7,122 bases of DNA from Clostridiales bacterium (GTDB lineage: Bacteria > Bacillota > Desulfitobacteriia > Desulfitobacteriales > Desulfitobacteriaceae): contig DAHVVW010000107.1 of assembly GCA_027357125.1 (NCBI GenBank), positions 1 through 7,122 of the forward strand. Reading direction: 5' to 3'. Position numbers and translations under genes: made by a program. A model generated the notes under the pieces. The model made no database searches, was not told the DNA's origin, and worked only from the letters and a program-made list of their open reading frames with translations. Numbering within the stretch: position 1 is the first letter of the stretch; every line of letters begins with the position of its first letter. Below, piece by piece: positions 1 to 6,745 of this stretch.

Positions 1-68
1 ATGAAGTGACACCAAGCAATCTCAGCCTCAGCTTCAGACAACTTGCTATAAAGCTCAATTAATGCCTG
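1..68 (-). other. Left-edge segment with an open frame and no start; possible gene remnant
   Basis: Directly after the TAA of the short XdhC gene, the same minus-strand frame stays open to the edge (22 codons) and reads ALIELYSKLSEAEAEIA, a helix-like, acidic stretch with protein-like composition. There is no ATG or GTG start and no ribosome binding site. It could be a degraded gene end or chance. No terminator hairpin is seen in these 68 nt. Confidence 0.15.
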
Positions 69-395
69 TTATCGCTCGTATTCCCCCAGCAGCGGCTCGA
101 TGAAAACCTCCATGATCCCGCCGCAGACCATGCCGTCCTCTTCCGCAACATCATGAGTGAGGTTTACATGCACAAGGGCAGGCTTTTTGGCAGAGAGCGC
201 CTGAAACGCATGCTGGCGCACCTCTGATTCCCCGCAGCCCCCGCCGATTGTTCCTGCCGTGCGCCCGTCCCGGTAAAAAAGCACCTGGGCACCCGCTTTC
301 CTGGGGGTCGAGCCTTTGGTGGCAACGATCGTGGCTAAAGCAGCCTCTTCTCCCTGATTTAACTGCAAAATAGCTTCCATAACCTTACTGTCCAC
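69..395 (-). CDS. Short XdhC/CoxI-family protein (N-terminal domain only)
   Basis: 108 aa, only the XdhC/CoxI N-terminal domain, without the Rossmann half. Visible marks: ATIVATKGSTPRKAGAQVLF (residues ~21-40), GTIGGGCGE (48-56, C54), and the distal MVCGGIMEVFIEPL (89-102, C91). These two cysteine/glycine motifs are those missing from the long XdhC encoded directly upstream, so the two proteins probably work as a pair in molybdenum cofactor maturation. The start is GTG at 395, supported by a near-perfect GGAGGG site (403-408) 7 nt upstream; an in-frame ATG at 380 lacks one. The start lies 11 nt inside the end of the long XdhC gene, so the two are likely translationally coupled. The domain assignment is firm; that the pair forms a complex is inference. 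Confidence 0.88.
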   Translation of the reverse strand: MDSKVMEAILQLNQGEEAALATIVATKGSTPRKAGAQVLFYRDGRTAGTIGGGCGESEVRQHAFQALSAKKPALVHVNLTHDVAEEDGMVCGGIMEVFIEPLLGEYER

Positions 396-1173
396 CGCTC
401 TTCCCTCCGTTTTTCATTTTGAGCCCCAAGCTGTACCCTTGCCGGTTGACCATAATGATTTCAGCCATGATGCTAACGGCAATTTCCTCCGGGGTCTGGG
501 CTCCGATGTCAAGACCAATTGGGGTGTAGACCCTGTTTAGCATGTCTTCCTCCCAACCGCTTGCCCGCAATTCCTCGAACAAAGCTGTGATCTTGCGCCT
601 GCTCCCAATCATCCCCGTATAAGCCGCCGGAGTCTTGGCGAAAATCTCTTCCAGGCATGTGCGATCGTGACGATGGCCGCGCGTCACCACAATCACATAG
701 GTACTTAAGTCAATCACCTGGTTCCGGATGGCCCGCTGAAAATCCTCGCAGATCACCTGATCTGCCTGGGGAAAGCGCCCCGGGTTAGCGAAAGACAGGC
801 GATCATCAATGACGGTCACTTGATACCCCAAAAGCTTGCCCAGAGAGACTAAAGGCAGGGCAATATGCCCCCCGCCCAAAATGAGCAAATGAGCCTGAGG
901 AACGATAGGGTCGATAAACACCCGAATCATTGCCTCTTGCCACATGATCTCCACCACCTTGGGTGTCCGCGCTTTGATGACCCCGGCAATTTCTTCCCGA
1001 AACCCATGGAAAAGGTCGGGGTCCATTTCTTGTAGGAGATCCTGCTCATCATGATCTGCCACAAATTTCGTGCCTGGAGGGCAAATCTCAGGGTGACCGC
1101 TGATGACCGTGCCCACAGCGCCCGCTTGATTGGCTTGCAACAAGGTATTTAGCAGAGAATAGGTCTTGTTCAT
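385..1173 (-). CDS. xdhC: XdhC-family molybdenum cofactor maturation protein (long form, Rossmann domain, degenerate N-terminal domain)
   Basis: 262 aa from the ATG at 1173. XdhC proteins bind molybdopterin cofactor, help its sulfuration (or selenation in related systems) and insert it into xanthine dehydrogenase-type enzymes in the cytosol. The C-terminal XdhC Rossmann domain is intact: LLILGGGHIALPL (nucleotide-binding loop, ~97-108), VIDDR (~122-125), VTRGHRHD (~163-170), GMIGSRRK (~187-194) and PIGLDIGAQTPEEIAVSI (~218-235). The N-terminal XdhC/CoxI domain is recognisable (ISGHPEICPPGTKFV, then IRVFIDPI) but lacks the glycine-rich GGGC and CGG cysteine motifs present in the next gene. A TTG 18 nt upstream (1191) would add six residues, but it lies inside the Shine-Dalgarno stretch and has no site of its own. 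The gene overlaps the short XdhC gene by 11 nt. Its product presumably serves the xanthine dehydrogenase upstream. Confidence 0.9.
   Translation of the reverse strand: MNKTYSLLNTLLQANQAGAVGTVISGHPEICPPGTKFVADHDEQDLLQEMDPDLFHGFREEIAGVIKARTPKVVEIMWQEAMIRVFIDPIVPQAHLLILGGGHIALPLVSLGKLLGYQVTVIDDRLSFANPGRFPQADQVICEDFQRAIRNQVIDLSTYVIVVTRGHRHDRTCLEEIFAKTPAAYTGMIGSRRKITALFEELRASGWEEDMLNRVYTPIGLDIGAQTPEEIAVSIMAEIIMVNRQGYSLGLKMKNGGKSGGQ
403..408 (-). promoter_or_regulatory. Ribosome binding site of the short XdhC gene, supporting a GTG start
   Basis: The minus strand reads GGAGGG, 7 nt before the GTG at 395. It lies in the last codons of the upstream long XdhC gene and selects the GTG over the in-frame ATG at 380. 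Confidence 0.75.
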
Positions 1174-1180
1174 AATTCTA

Positions 1181-1189
1181 CCTGCCCTC
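1181..1189 (-). promoter_or_regulatory. Ribosome binding site that fixes the long XdhC start
   Basis: The minus strand reads GAGGGCAGG, ending 7 nt before the ATG at 1173. The alternative TTG start at 1191 would overlap it and is preceded by an A-rich stretch with no Shine-Dalgarno site, so the ATG is preferred. Confidence 0.6.
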
Positions 1190-1206
1190 AATCATTTTTT
1201 GATTTC

Positions 1207-2823
1207 TTAGGCTGTCGCCAAGCGCAGAATATGTTCGAGTGAAAAGCTAATTTGAATTAAGCCCTTCTGACCAGGCCTGGGCACTACCAGAAACTTGTAA
1301 AGCAAGCCGTCTTGCGCTCGCCGGATAATGGGCGTCACGACCGCAGGCTCGCTCCCCTTCAGCACCTGGGCATACCGCTGATTGAACTTGAGTAAATTAA
1401 GCCCTTCGAACTCTTTTTCTGTGCATAGCTTTATAACGCCCTCGGTATCTGTAAAATAGATCACGTCAAGCTCCAGCTCTTGCGCAAGCTCCGTCAGCTT
1501 TGCCCGCGTGATAAGCCCCTGCCCGTCCACTGTCACTAATTTTCGAACCCTGTTCCACATCGTCCGTTCCATGGCCTGTGTCGCGACCCACTGCTGCATG
1601 TCATCCGCTTGCCTAGTCAAATGCTGCAGATGCGTTACAACCCCGTCGATGCTTTGGCTCTGTTGTTCCAAGCCGATGCTGATCTCCTGACTCCCAAGGG
1701 CGACTCCTTTGGCACTTGCGCTCAGCTGCTGGATTTCGACCGAAAATTCCTGGGTCTGGTGCGTGATTGCCCGGCTGACGTTCACAACCCCGTCAAAGGC
1801 TGTGACAACTCTTGTCGTAATATCGGCTACCACTTCAAACAGCCCCGCGGCCTCTTTCATCGCCTTGACTCCTGATTCTGTTTTGCCCAAGGCTTCAGCA
1901 CTCGTCTCCCGTACACGGACTATTCCGCTTTCAACTTCCGCAATGGTGGCGCGGATCTGAGTCACAGTCTCGGCTGAACGGTTGGCAAGTTTCTTTACCT
2001 GCGCCGCAACCACGTTAAACCCGTTTCCTTCTTGGTGCGCCCGTGCCGCTTCAATAGCAGCATTCAGGGCCAAGAGGTCTGTTTGCTTGGCCAAGTCTCC
2101 GATCAGACCGACCATACCTCCGATTCCTTGGGATAACCGTAGCAACGCTTCAGCAGCGCTCACCGTTTTACGGACTTCTTCCTCAATTTCCTCCAAATAC
2201 TCCATCGAACTTAAGGTCGTTAGCTTTCCCTGCTGAACGGTTGCAGCCGCCCGCACGATTTCCGGAGCTAGGGATTGGGTTTGTTCAGCTACTTCGTTAG
2301 CATGAATATTCAGAGTTTGGGCCAGTCGGCTCATCCTTTCCGCCATTTCCGCCTGTTCCTGATTGCTTTCACTAATGGCAGAGGAGCTGGCAGAAACTTG
2401 GTTGGCACTGCTCGCTATTTCATCAACTGCTTTAGAGATTTCGTTACTGGCCTCGTTTACTTTCAGTGCCAGCTGAGTTACCGGCCCAAAAAAACCTTTT
2501 AGCGCGCCTTGAAGTTTTTGCAAAGGTAATGCAATCCCTGCTGCGGGCCCGTGGGGAACTCTCACCTGGACAAATAAGTCTCCCTGCGCAAGTTCCTCCA
2601 CGGTTGTGCTTAACTCCCGCACCGGTCTTTCATATAGTTTAATAAAAAACCGAAAGATAAGCAAGGAGCAGGCAATGATTACAACCAAGGAGAGCCATAA
2701 CCCTATTGTTAGGGCTCGTCCCAGACTAAAGGCCAGAACTTGACTAAAAAGAAGCACAAGGAACAGAATTACCCTTGTGCTGTGTGAGCCTGTTGTGCTG
2801 TATGGAGTTGACACCTTGGGCAT
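1207..2823 (-). CDS. Methyl-accepting chemotaxis protein with two N-terminal membrane helices and a C-terminal cytoplasmic sensor-like domain
   Basis: 538 aa. Two hydrophobic helices (residues ~18-35 and ~39-60) are separated by only a few residues, so there is no extracellular ligand-binding domain. A HAMP-like stretch follows (~61-115, [18 protein letters not shown]), then the long coiled-coil signalling domain (~120-415). Its hairpin tip, about 245-285, carries [16 protein letters not shown] and [13 protein letters not shown], the site that contacts CheA/CheW. The tip differs from the usual ARAGE-GRGF form ([10 protein letters not shown] here). Residues ~430-538 are an extra domain ([15 protein letters not shown], later LLYKFLVV and [13 protein letters not shown]) with the strand pattern of PAS/Cache-like sensors. 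No C-terminal CheR-tethering NWETF-like peptide is seen. Role: couple an intracellular or membrane-proximal signal to the flagellar motor. Position between glyA and xdhC suggests a signal tied to purine metabolism, which is inference. The following XdhC gene starts 15-33 nt after its stop. Confidence 0.93.
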   Translation of the reverse strand: MPKVSTPYSTTGSHSTRVILFLVLLFSQVLAFSLGRALTIGLWLSLVVIIACSLLIFRFFIKLYERPVRELSTTVEELAQGDLFVQVRVPHGPAAGIALPLQKLQGALKGFFGPVTQLALKVNEASNEISKAVDEIASSANQVSASSSAISESNQEQAEMAERMSRLAQTLNIHANEVAEQTQSLAPEIVRAAATVQQGKLTTLSSMEYLEEIEEEVRKTVSAAEALLRLSQGIGGMVGLIGDLAKQTDLLALNAAIEAARAHQEGNGFNVVAAQVKKLANRSAETVTQIRATIAEVESGIVRVRETSAEALGKTESGVKAMKEAAGLFEVVADITTRVVTAFDGVVNVSRAITHQTQEFSVEIQQLSASAKGVALGSQEISIGLEQQSQSIDGVVTHLQHLTRQADDMQQWVATQAMERTMWNRVRKLVTVDGQGLITRAKLTELAQELELDVIYFTDTEGVIKLCTEKEFEGLNLLKFNQRYAQVLKGSEPAVVTPIIRRAQDGLLYKFLVVPRPGQKGLIQISFSLEHILRLATA

Positions 2824-2829
2824 GATAGG

Positions 2830-2837
2830 CCACCTCT
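2830..2837 (-). promoter_or_regulatory. Ribosome binding site of the chemoreceptor gene
   Basis: The minus strand reads AGAGGTGG, 6 nt before the ATG at 2823. It supports that start. Together with the 104-nt gap before it, the site marks the chemoreceptor as independently translated rather than coupled to glyA. Confidence 0.7.
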
Positions 2838-2877
2838 CTCTATCATTTGAAGCTAAATTTACCCTTGCCGGGCACCT

Positions 2878-2904
2878 TTAGCGACCAGAATAGTAAGCAT
2901 TTTA
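2878..2904 (-). promoter_or_regulatory. Candidate sigma28/sigmaD-type (motility) promoter of the chemoreceptor gene
   Basis: The minus strand reads TAAAATGC (2904-2897), 11 nt, then GTCGCTAA (2885-2878). This compares with the motility-sigma consensus TAAAGTTT-N11-GCCGATAA: the -35 core TAAA is exact, the spacing is exact and 6 of 8 -10 bases match. It sits in the only substantial intergenic gap, about 55 nt before the ATG of a chemotaxis receptor, a class often transcribed by this sigma factor. The consensus fit is partial and could be chance; Gram-positive sigmaD elements have a slightly different form. Confidence 0.35.
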
Positions 2905-2913
2905 AGCACGTAC

Positions 2914-2962
2914 AGCGGGCGCTCAGCCTATCCGGCATATAACGGGAAGCGGGCGCTCAGCC
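2914..2962. repeat. 15-bp direct repeat flanking the glyA stop codon
   Basis: AGCGGGCGCTCAGCC occurs at 2914-2928 and again, identical, at 2948-2962 (period 34). The second copy encodes part of the glyA C-terminus (G-L-S-A-R), the first lies just past the stop codon and touches it. It looks like a small local duplication of the gene's tail; no function is evident. Confidence 0.8.
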
Positions 2963-4178
2963 CCTGCACGCGTACCCGGGCTTCGGCGTACACCTTATCG
3001 TCAGCACTCTCAGTCAGAACGAGATTGATAATCGCGGCGATTTCCCTCATCCCATCGGTATCAAATCCTCGGGTGGTCACCGCAGGTGTGCCGATGCGAA
3101 TGCCGCTGGTTACAAATGGGCTTTCCGTGTCAAAGGGCACAGCATTTTTATTCACCGTGATCCCGATCTCATCCAGCCGGTGTTCGGCTTCTCTGCCGGT
3201 AAGCCCTTTACTGCGCAAATCCACGAGCATTAAATGGTTGTCCGTACCCCCGGAAGTCAGTTCAAAGCCGTAACCGCTAAGGGCTTGGGCAAGCTCCCTG
3301 GCGTTTTGGATCACATTCTGCTGGTACGCGACAAACCCAGGCTGGAGCGCTTCTTTCAAGGCCACAGCTTTGGCAGCAATAACATGCTCCAGTGGCCCGC
3401 CCTGAATGCCGGGGAAGATCGCTTTATCAATCGCAGCGGCATATTGCCCGCGGCATAGGATCATCCCCCCGCGCGGCCCGCGCAAGGTTTTATGGGTTGT
3501 CGTCGTCACAAAATCAGCGTAGGGCACCGGAGAGGGATGAAAACCCGTCGCCACAAGCCCGGCGATGTGGGCCATATCCACCATCAATAAAGCTCCCACC
3601 TTATCCGCAATTTCCCGAAAACGGGGGAAATCAAGCGTCCGCGGATAAGCGCTGGCCCCGGCTACGATCATGCGCGGCTTGTGCGCGACTGCCAAGTGCT
3701 CTACTTCATCATAGTCGATCATCCCGGTCTCACGGCTAACACCGTAAGGAACGAAGTTGAAGTATTTTCCGGAAATATTGACTGGGCTTCCGTGCGTCAA
3801 ATGCCCCCCGTGCGCTAAATTCATGCCCAAAATCGTATCCCCGGGGTTCAACATAGCGAAATAGACAGCCGTGTTGGCTTGAGCCCCGGAATGGGGCTGG
3901 ACATTAGCATGCTCCGCTTGGAAAAGCGCCTTGGCCCTAGTGCGGGCTAACTCTTCAATCCGGTCAACGTATTCACACCCGCCATAGTAGCGTTTGCCCG
4001 GGTATCCTTCGGCATATTTGTTGGTCAAGATTGTCCCCTGCGCAGCCATCACAGCCGGGCTGACAAAGTTCTCCGAAGCGATCAGTTCAATATTGTGGCG
4101 CTGCCGCTCCAATTCTTGGTCAATGAAGGCGCTAATTTCCGGGTCGAATTCTCTTAACTTATTAACTCCATCGAACAT
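2928..4178 (-). CDS. glyA: Serine hydroxymethyltransferase
   Basis: 416 aa, a full-length bacterial SHMT. It interconverts serine + THF and glycine + 5,10-methylene-THF in the cytosol with pyridoxal phosphate. Key residues are visible: Y55 and E57 in [16 protein letters not shown]201 and H204 in DMAHIAG (cofactor ring contacts), K230 in [14 protein letters not shown] (Schiff-base lysine) and R361 in SGIRIGTPA (substrate carboxylate). All look intact. The ATG at 4178 has a strong AAGGAG site (4187-4192) 8 nt upstream, within the 17-nt gap behind the xanthine dehydrogenase stop, so the two are probably one transcript. In purinolytic clostridia purine breakdown gives formiminoglycine and then glycine plus formimino-THF; an SHMT here could turn glycine into serine for deamination to pyruvate and use the C1 units. 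That role is inferred from position; it could equally be the only, housekeeping glyA. The 3' end holds a 15-bp direct repeat that continues past the stop. Confidence 0.97.
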   Translation of the reverse strand: MFDGVNKLREFDPEISAFIDQELERQRHNIELIASENFVSPAVMAAQGTILTNKYAEGYPGKRYYGGCEYVDRIEELARTRAKALFQAEHANVQPHSGAQANTAVYFAMLNPGDTILGMNLAHGGHLTHGSPVNISGKYFNFVPYGVSRETGMIDYDEVEHLAVAHKPRMIVAGASAYPRTLDFPRFREIADKVGALLMVDMAHIAGLVATGFHPSPVPYADFVTTTTHKTLRGPRGGMILCRGQYAAAIDKAIFPGIQGGPLEHVIAAKAVALKEALQPGFVAYQQNVIQNARELAQALSGYGFELTSGGTDNHLMLVDLRSKGLTGREAEHRLDEIGITVNKNAVPFDTESPFVTSGIRIGTPAVTTRGFDTDGMREIAAIINLVLTESADDKVYAEARVRVQGLSARFPLYAG

Positions 4179-4195
4179 TTCTTAATCTCCTTCTT

Positions 4196-6745
4196 TTACT
4201 TGCGATAAGCCGTCCCTTCCAAAGGCAGGCTCCGCCGTATTTTACCATCATATCTGTAATAGGCCGCCGCCACAGCCGGGGCCACTGGAATCGTAGATAT
4301 TTCTCCGATCCCTTTAGCACCGTAAGCAAGCGAGGACGGGTTTTTCTCGATCAGAATCGTTTCCACCTCCGGCATATCCGTGGAGCGGAAGAGCCCCAGA
4401 GTTCCGTACTTGACCTTGGGCACCCCTTTGTCCAAGGGGAAATCCTCGCGCAAGGCGTAACCAAGGCCCATGGCAACCCCGCCCTCGACCTGCCCTTCAA
4501 TCGCTTTCGGGTTAATGGCGCGCCCGATGTCATGGGCAGCCACGACCTTTTCGACCTTGCCGGCTTGGTTTAAGATCACTACCTGGGTGGCATAACTGAA
4601 GGCCACGTGGTTAACCGGATTGAGTTTGTCGGAACTCAGAGGGTCGGTCTTACCGAAATACTCCCCGTAAAATTCCTGGCCCTCAAGTTCGCTAAGTGTC
4701 GCTTGATCCAGCGCCTGCTGCAGCTTGAGCGCCGCTTGGCGCGCCGCTTCTCCCGTGAATAGAGTTTGGCGGGAAGCCGTGGTTGTGCCCGCATTCGGGG
4801 TCAGGAAAGTGTCCGGCGCCGCTACTTCGACTAATTCCGGCTCTAGCCCGGTCGCTTCATGCACGAGCTGAGTGAGAACCGTGGCCAAGCCCTGGCCGAT
4901 ACAGGCGGCGCTGGTTAACACCAATACTTTGCCCTTCACGATCTTTAAGTTGACGCGGCCTATATCCGGCAGCCCTACCCCGATACCGGTGTTTTTCAAG
5001 GCACAGGCAATCCCGGCATAAGGATGAGATTCGTACACTTCGCGCACAGCCAAGAGTGTCTCTTTAATCGCCGTGCCCTCATCCGCAATCTGGCCGGTAG
5101 CCATCGTCAAACCCGGTTCCAAAGCATTGCGGAAACGTATCTCCCAGGGAGAAATCCCCACCTTTTCTGCCAATTGGTCGAGGTTTAGTTCACAGGCGAA
5201 GGCAGACTGGGGTACACCGAAGCCTCTAAAAGCCCCTGCGGGAGGGTTGTTGGTGTAGACACACTGGCCGAGGATATCGGCATTCGGTACATGGTACGGC
5301 CCGCCGACATGCGTGCAGGCTCGCTCCAGTACCGCCGAGCCCAAGGACGCATAAGCGCCCGTATCCGCCACAAGCCTGGCCTTGATGGCGGTAAGCTTCC
5401 CGTTAGCATCACAACCCGTGCTAAGCTCTATTTCCATCGCATGGCGCTTGGGGTGGACCAGAATGCTTTCCTGCCTGGTCAAGGTAAGTTTAACCGGTTT
5501 ATTCGTCTTCAACGCCAACAGCGCAGCATGGTGCTGGACACTTAAATCTTCTTTCCCACCAAAGCCGCCGCCGACAAGCTTGCTGACCACGCGCACTTTG
5601 TCCGCAGGCAAGCCGAGGATCGACATCAGCCCGTGCTGGTCGTCATAAACGCTCTGATCGGCGACGTACACGGTAATCCCGTCGTCTGCCTGCGGCACCG
5701 CCAGTGCACTCTCGGGCTCCATGAAGGCGTGTTCCGTCGGCGGCGTACTAAAGCGGTTGGTAACGACATGAGCCGACTTGGCTAGGACTTCATCCACATC
5801 CCCTCGTTTAACCTTGGTTGTACTCAGAAGATTCCCTTTGGGATGAATGTGCGGGGCTCCTTCAGCCAGAGCAGCTGCCGGGGAAGTAACCGGCTCAAGC
5901 TCTTCATACTCTACTTTAATTAAAGCCAAAGCAGCGCGCGCCTGCTTCTTGGTATGAGCAGCGACGAGCACTAAGGCATCCCCGATATAGCGGGTTTCTT
6001 CTCCGACCGCCACCAAAGCGGGCCAATCATGGAAAATATGGCCCCAGTAGCGTTCACCCGGCACATCCGCAGCCGTCATGACTGCCTCTACCCCCGGAGC
6101 CGCCTGGGCCGCACTCACATTGATCCCTTTAATCAGAGCTCTGGGATAAGGCGAGCGTAAAACCGCACCGTGCAGCATATCATCCAGATGCATGTCATCA
6201 ACATATTGCCCTGTACCCAGGGTTTTGGCCTGCGCATCAACGCGCGCTAAGCTGCTCCCGATCCCTGCGGAAGCAGTCGTTTTGGGCTTGAGCTCTCCAC
6301 GTAGAACCTGAGCCGCCATCTGAATGGCCTTCTCAATCTTCACATACCCGGTGCAGCGGCAAATATTGCCGTGGATTGCTTCCTTAATATCTTGGTTTGT
6401 AGGATTAGGGTTCGTATCTAAGAGCCCTTTGGCACTTATGACCATCCCCGGAATGCAAAAACCGCACTGCACCGCCCCGGCCTCGGCGAAGGCCCAAGTG
6501 TATGCTTCTTGTTCAGGCTCGGACAAACCTTCCACCGTCACCAGCTTTTTGCCGGCAGCTTTAGCGACAGTGAGCACGCACGCCCGCATTTTCTTGCCAT
6601 CCGCCAGAATAGTGCAAGCTCCGCACGCCCCTTCCCCGCAGCCGTTTTTGAGGGAGGTAATGTGCAGGTGGTCGCGTAAAAATTCTAACAAGTTCATATC
6701 TTCTGCTGCTGTATAGATTTTCCCATTAACATCTAGTGAAAACAT
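4196..6745 (-). CDS. xdh: Selenium-dependent-type xanthine dehydrogenase, fused [2Fe-2S] and molybdopterin subunits
   Basis: 849 aa, the length expected for the fused selenium-dependent xanthine dehydrogenase family. Residues ~1-75 form a plant-type ferredoxin domain with C36, C41, C44 and C56; ~80-150 form the second [2Fe-2S] domain with C94, C97, C129 and C131. After a short linker the aldehyde oxidase/xanthine dehydrogenase a/b hammerhead domain begins (~175-290), followed by the molybdopterin-binding region with GGGFGGKE (392-399), GAFRGFG (504-510), IGQG (616-619) and the C-terminal GAKGIGE, whose E815 matches the catalytic glutamate of molybdenum hydroxylases. Expected reaction: hydroxylation of a purine such as hypoxanthine or xanthine (or the reverse reduction) in the cytosol. 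There is no FAD domain between the FeS and Mo parts, so electrons must pass to a separate partner not seen here. In this family the selenium is a labile Mo ligand, not selenocysteine, and no in-frame TGA is present. The start overlaps the amidohydrolase end by 20 nt. Selenium dependence and exact purine are inferred from family; a xanthine dehydrogenase-like function is well supported. Confidence 0.93.
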   Translation of the reverse strand: MFSLDVNGKIYTAAEDMNLLEFLRDHLHITSLKNGCGEGACGACTILADGKKMRACVLTVAKAAGKKLVTVEGLSEPEQEAYTWAFAEAGAVQCGFCIPGMVISAKGLLDTNPNPTNQDIKEAIHGNICRCTGYVKIEKAIQMAAQVLRGELKPKTTASAGIGSSLARVDAQAKTLGTGQYVDDMHLDDMLHGAVLRSPYPRALIKGINVSAAQAAPGVEAVMTAADVPGERYWGHIFHDWPALVAVGEETRYIGDALVLVAAHTKKQARAALALIKVEYEELEPVTSPAAALAEGAPHIHPKGNLLSTTKVKRGDVDEVLAKSAHVVTNRFSTPPTEHAFMEPESALAVPQADDGITVYVADQSVYDDQHGLMSILGLPADKVRVVSKLVGGGFGGKEDLSVQHHAALLALKTNKPVKLTLTRQESILVHPKRHAMEIELSTGCDANGKLTAIKARLVADTGAYASLGSAVLERACTHVGGPYHVPNADILGQCVYTNNPPAGAFRGFGVPQSAFACELNLDQLAEKVGISPWEIRFRNALEPGLTMATGQIADEGTAIKETLLAVREVYESHPYAGIACALKNTGIGVGLPDIGRVNLKIVKGKVLVLTSAACIGQGLATVLTQLVHEATGLEPELVEVAAPDTFLTPNAGTTTASRQTLFTGEAARQAALKLQQALDQATLSELEGQEFYGEYFGKTDPLSSDKLNPVNHVAFSYATQVVILNQAGKVEKVVAAHDIGRAINPKAIEGQVEGGVAMGLGYALREDFPLDKGVPKVKYGTLGLFRSTDMPEVETILIEKNPSSLAYGAKGIGEISTIPVAPAVAAAYYRYDGKIRRSLPLEGTAYRK

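Noticed and set aside
1174..1191. TTG start for the long XdhC, adding six residues
   Set aside because: The TTG lies within the Shine-Dalgarno stretch of the downstream ATG and has no site of its own.
2824..2927. Terminator or riboswitch (for example cyclic di-GMP type) in the gap before the chemoreceptor
   Set aside because: No stable GC stem followed by a T run is present, and the conserved cyclic di-GMP riboswitch core could not be found; only short imperfect inverted repeats occur.
3392..3739. Plus-strand open frame of 115 codons inside glyA
   Set aside because: Antisense to the PLP-binding core of SHMT, with an Arg/Ser/Pro-rich low-complexity translation typical of a shadow frame.
6324..6716. 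Plus-strand open frame of 130 codons inside the xanthine dehydrogenase gene
   Set aside because: It lies antisense to the well-conserved [2Fe-2S] domains, shows no family motif and no clear ribosome binding site; it is a by-product of GC-rich coding sequence.
4196..6745. Selenocysteine in the selenium-dependent dehydrogenase
   Set aside because: The frame is continuous with a TAA stop and no internal TGA; selenium in this family is a labile cofactor, not selenocysteine.
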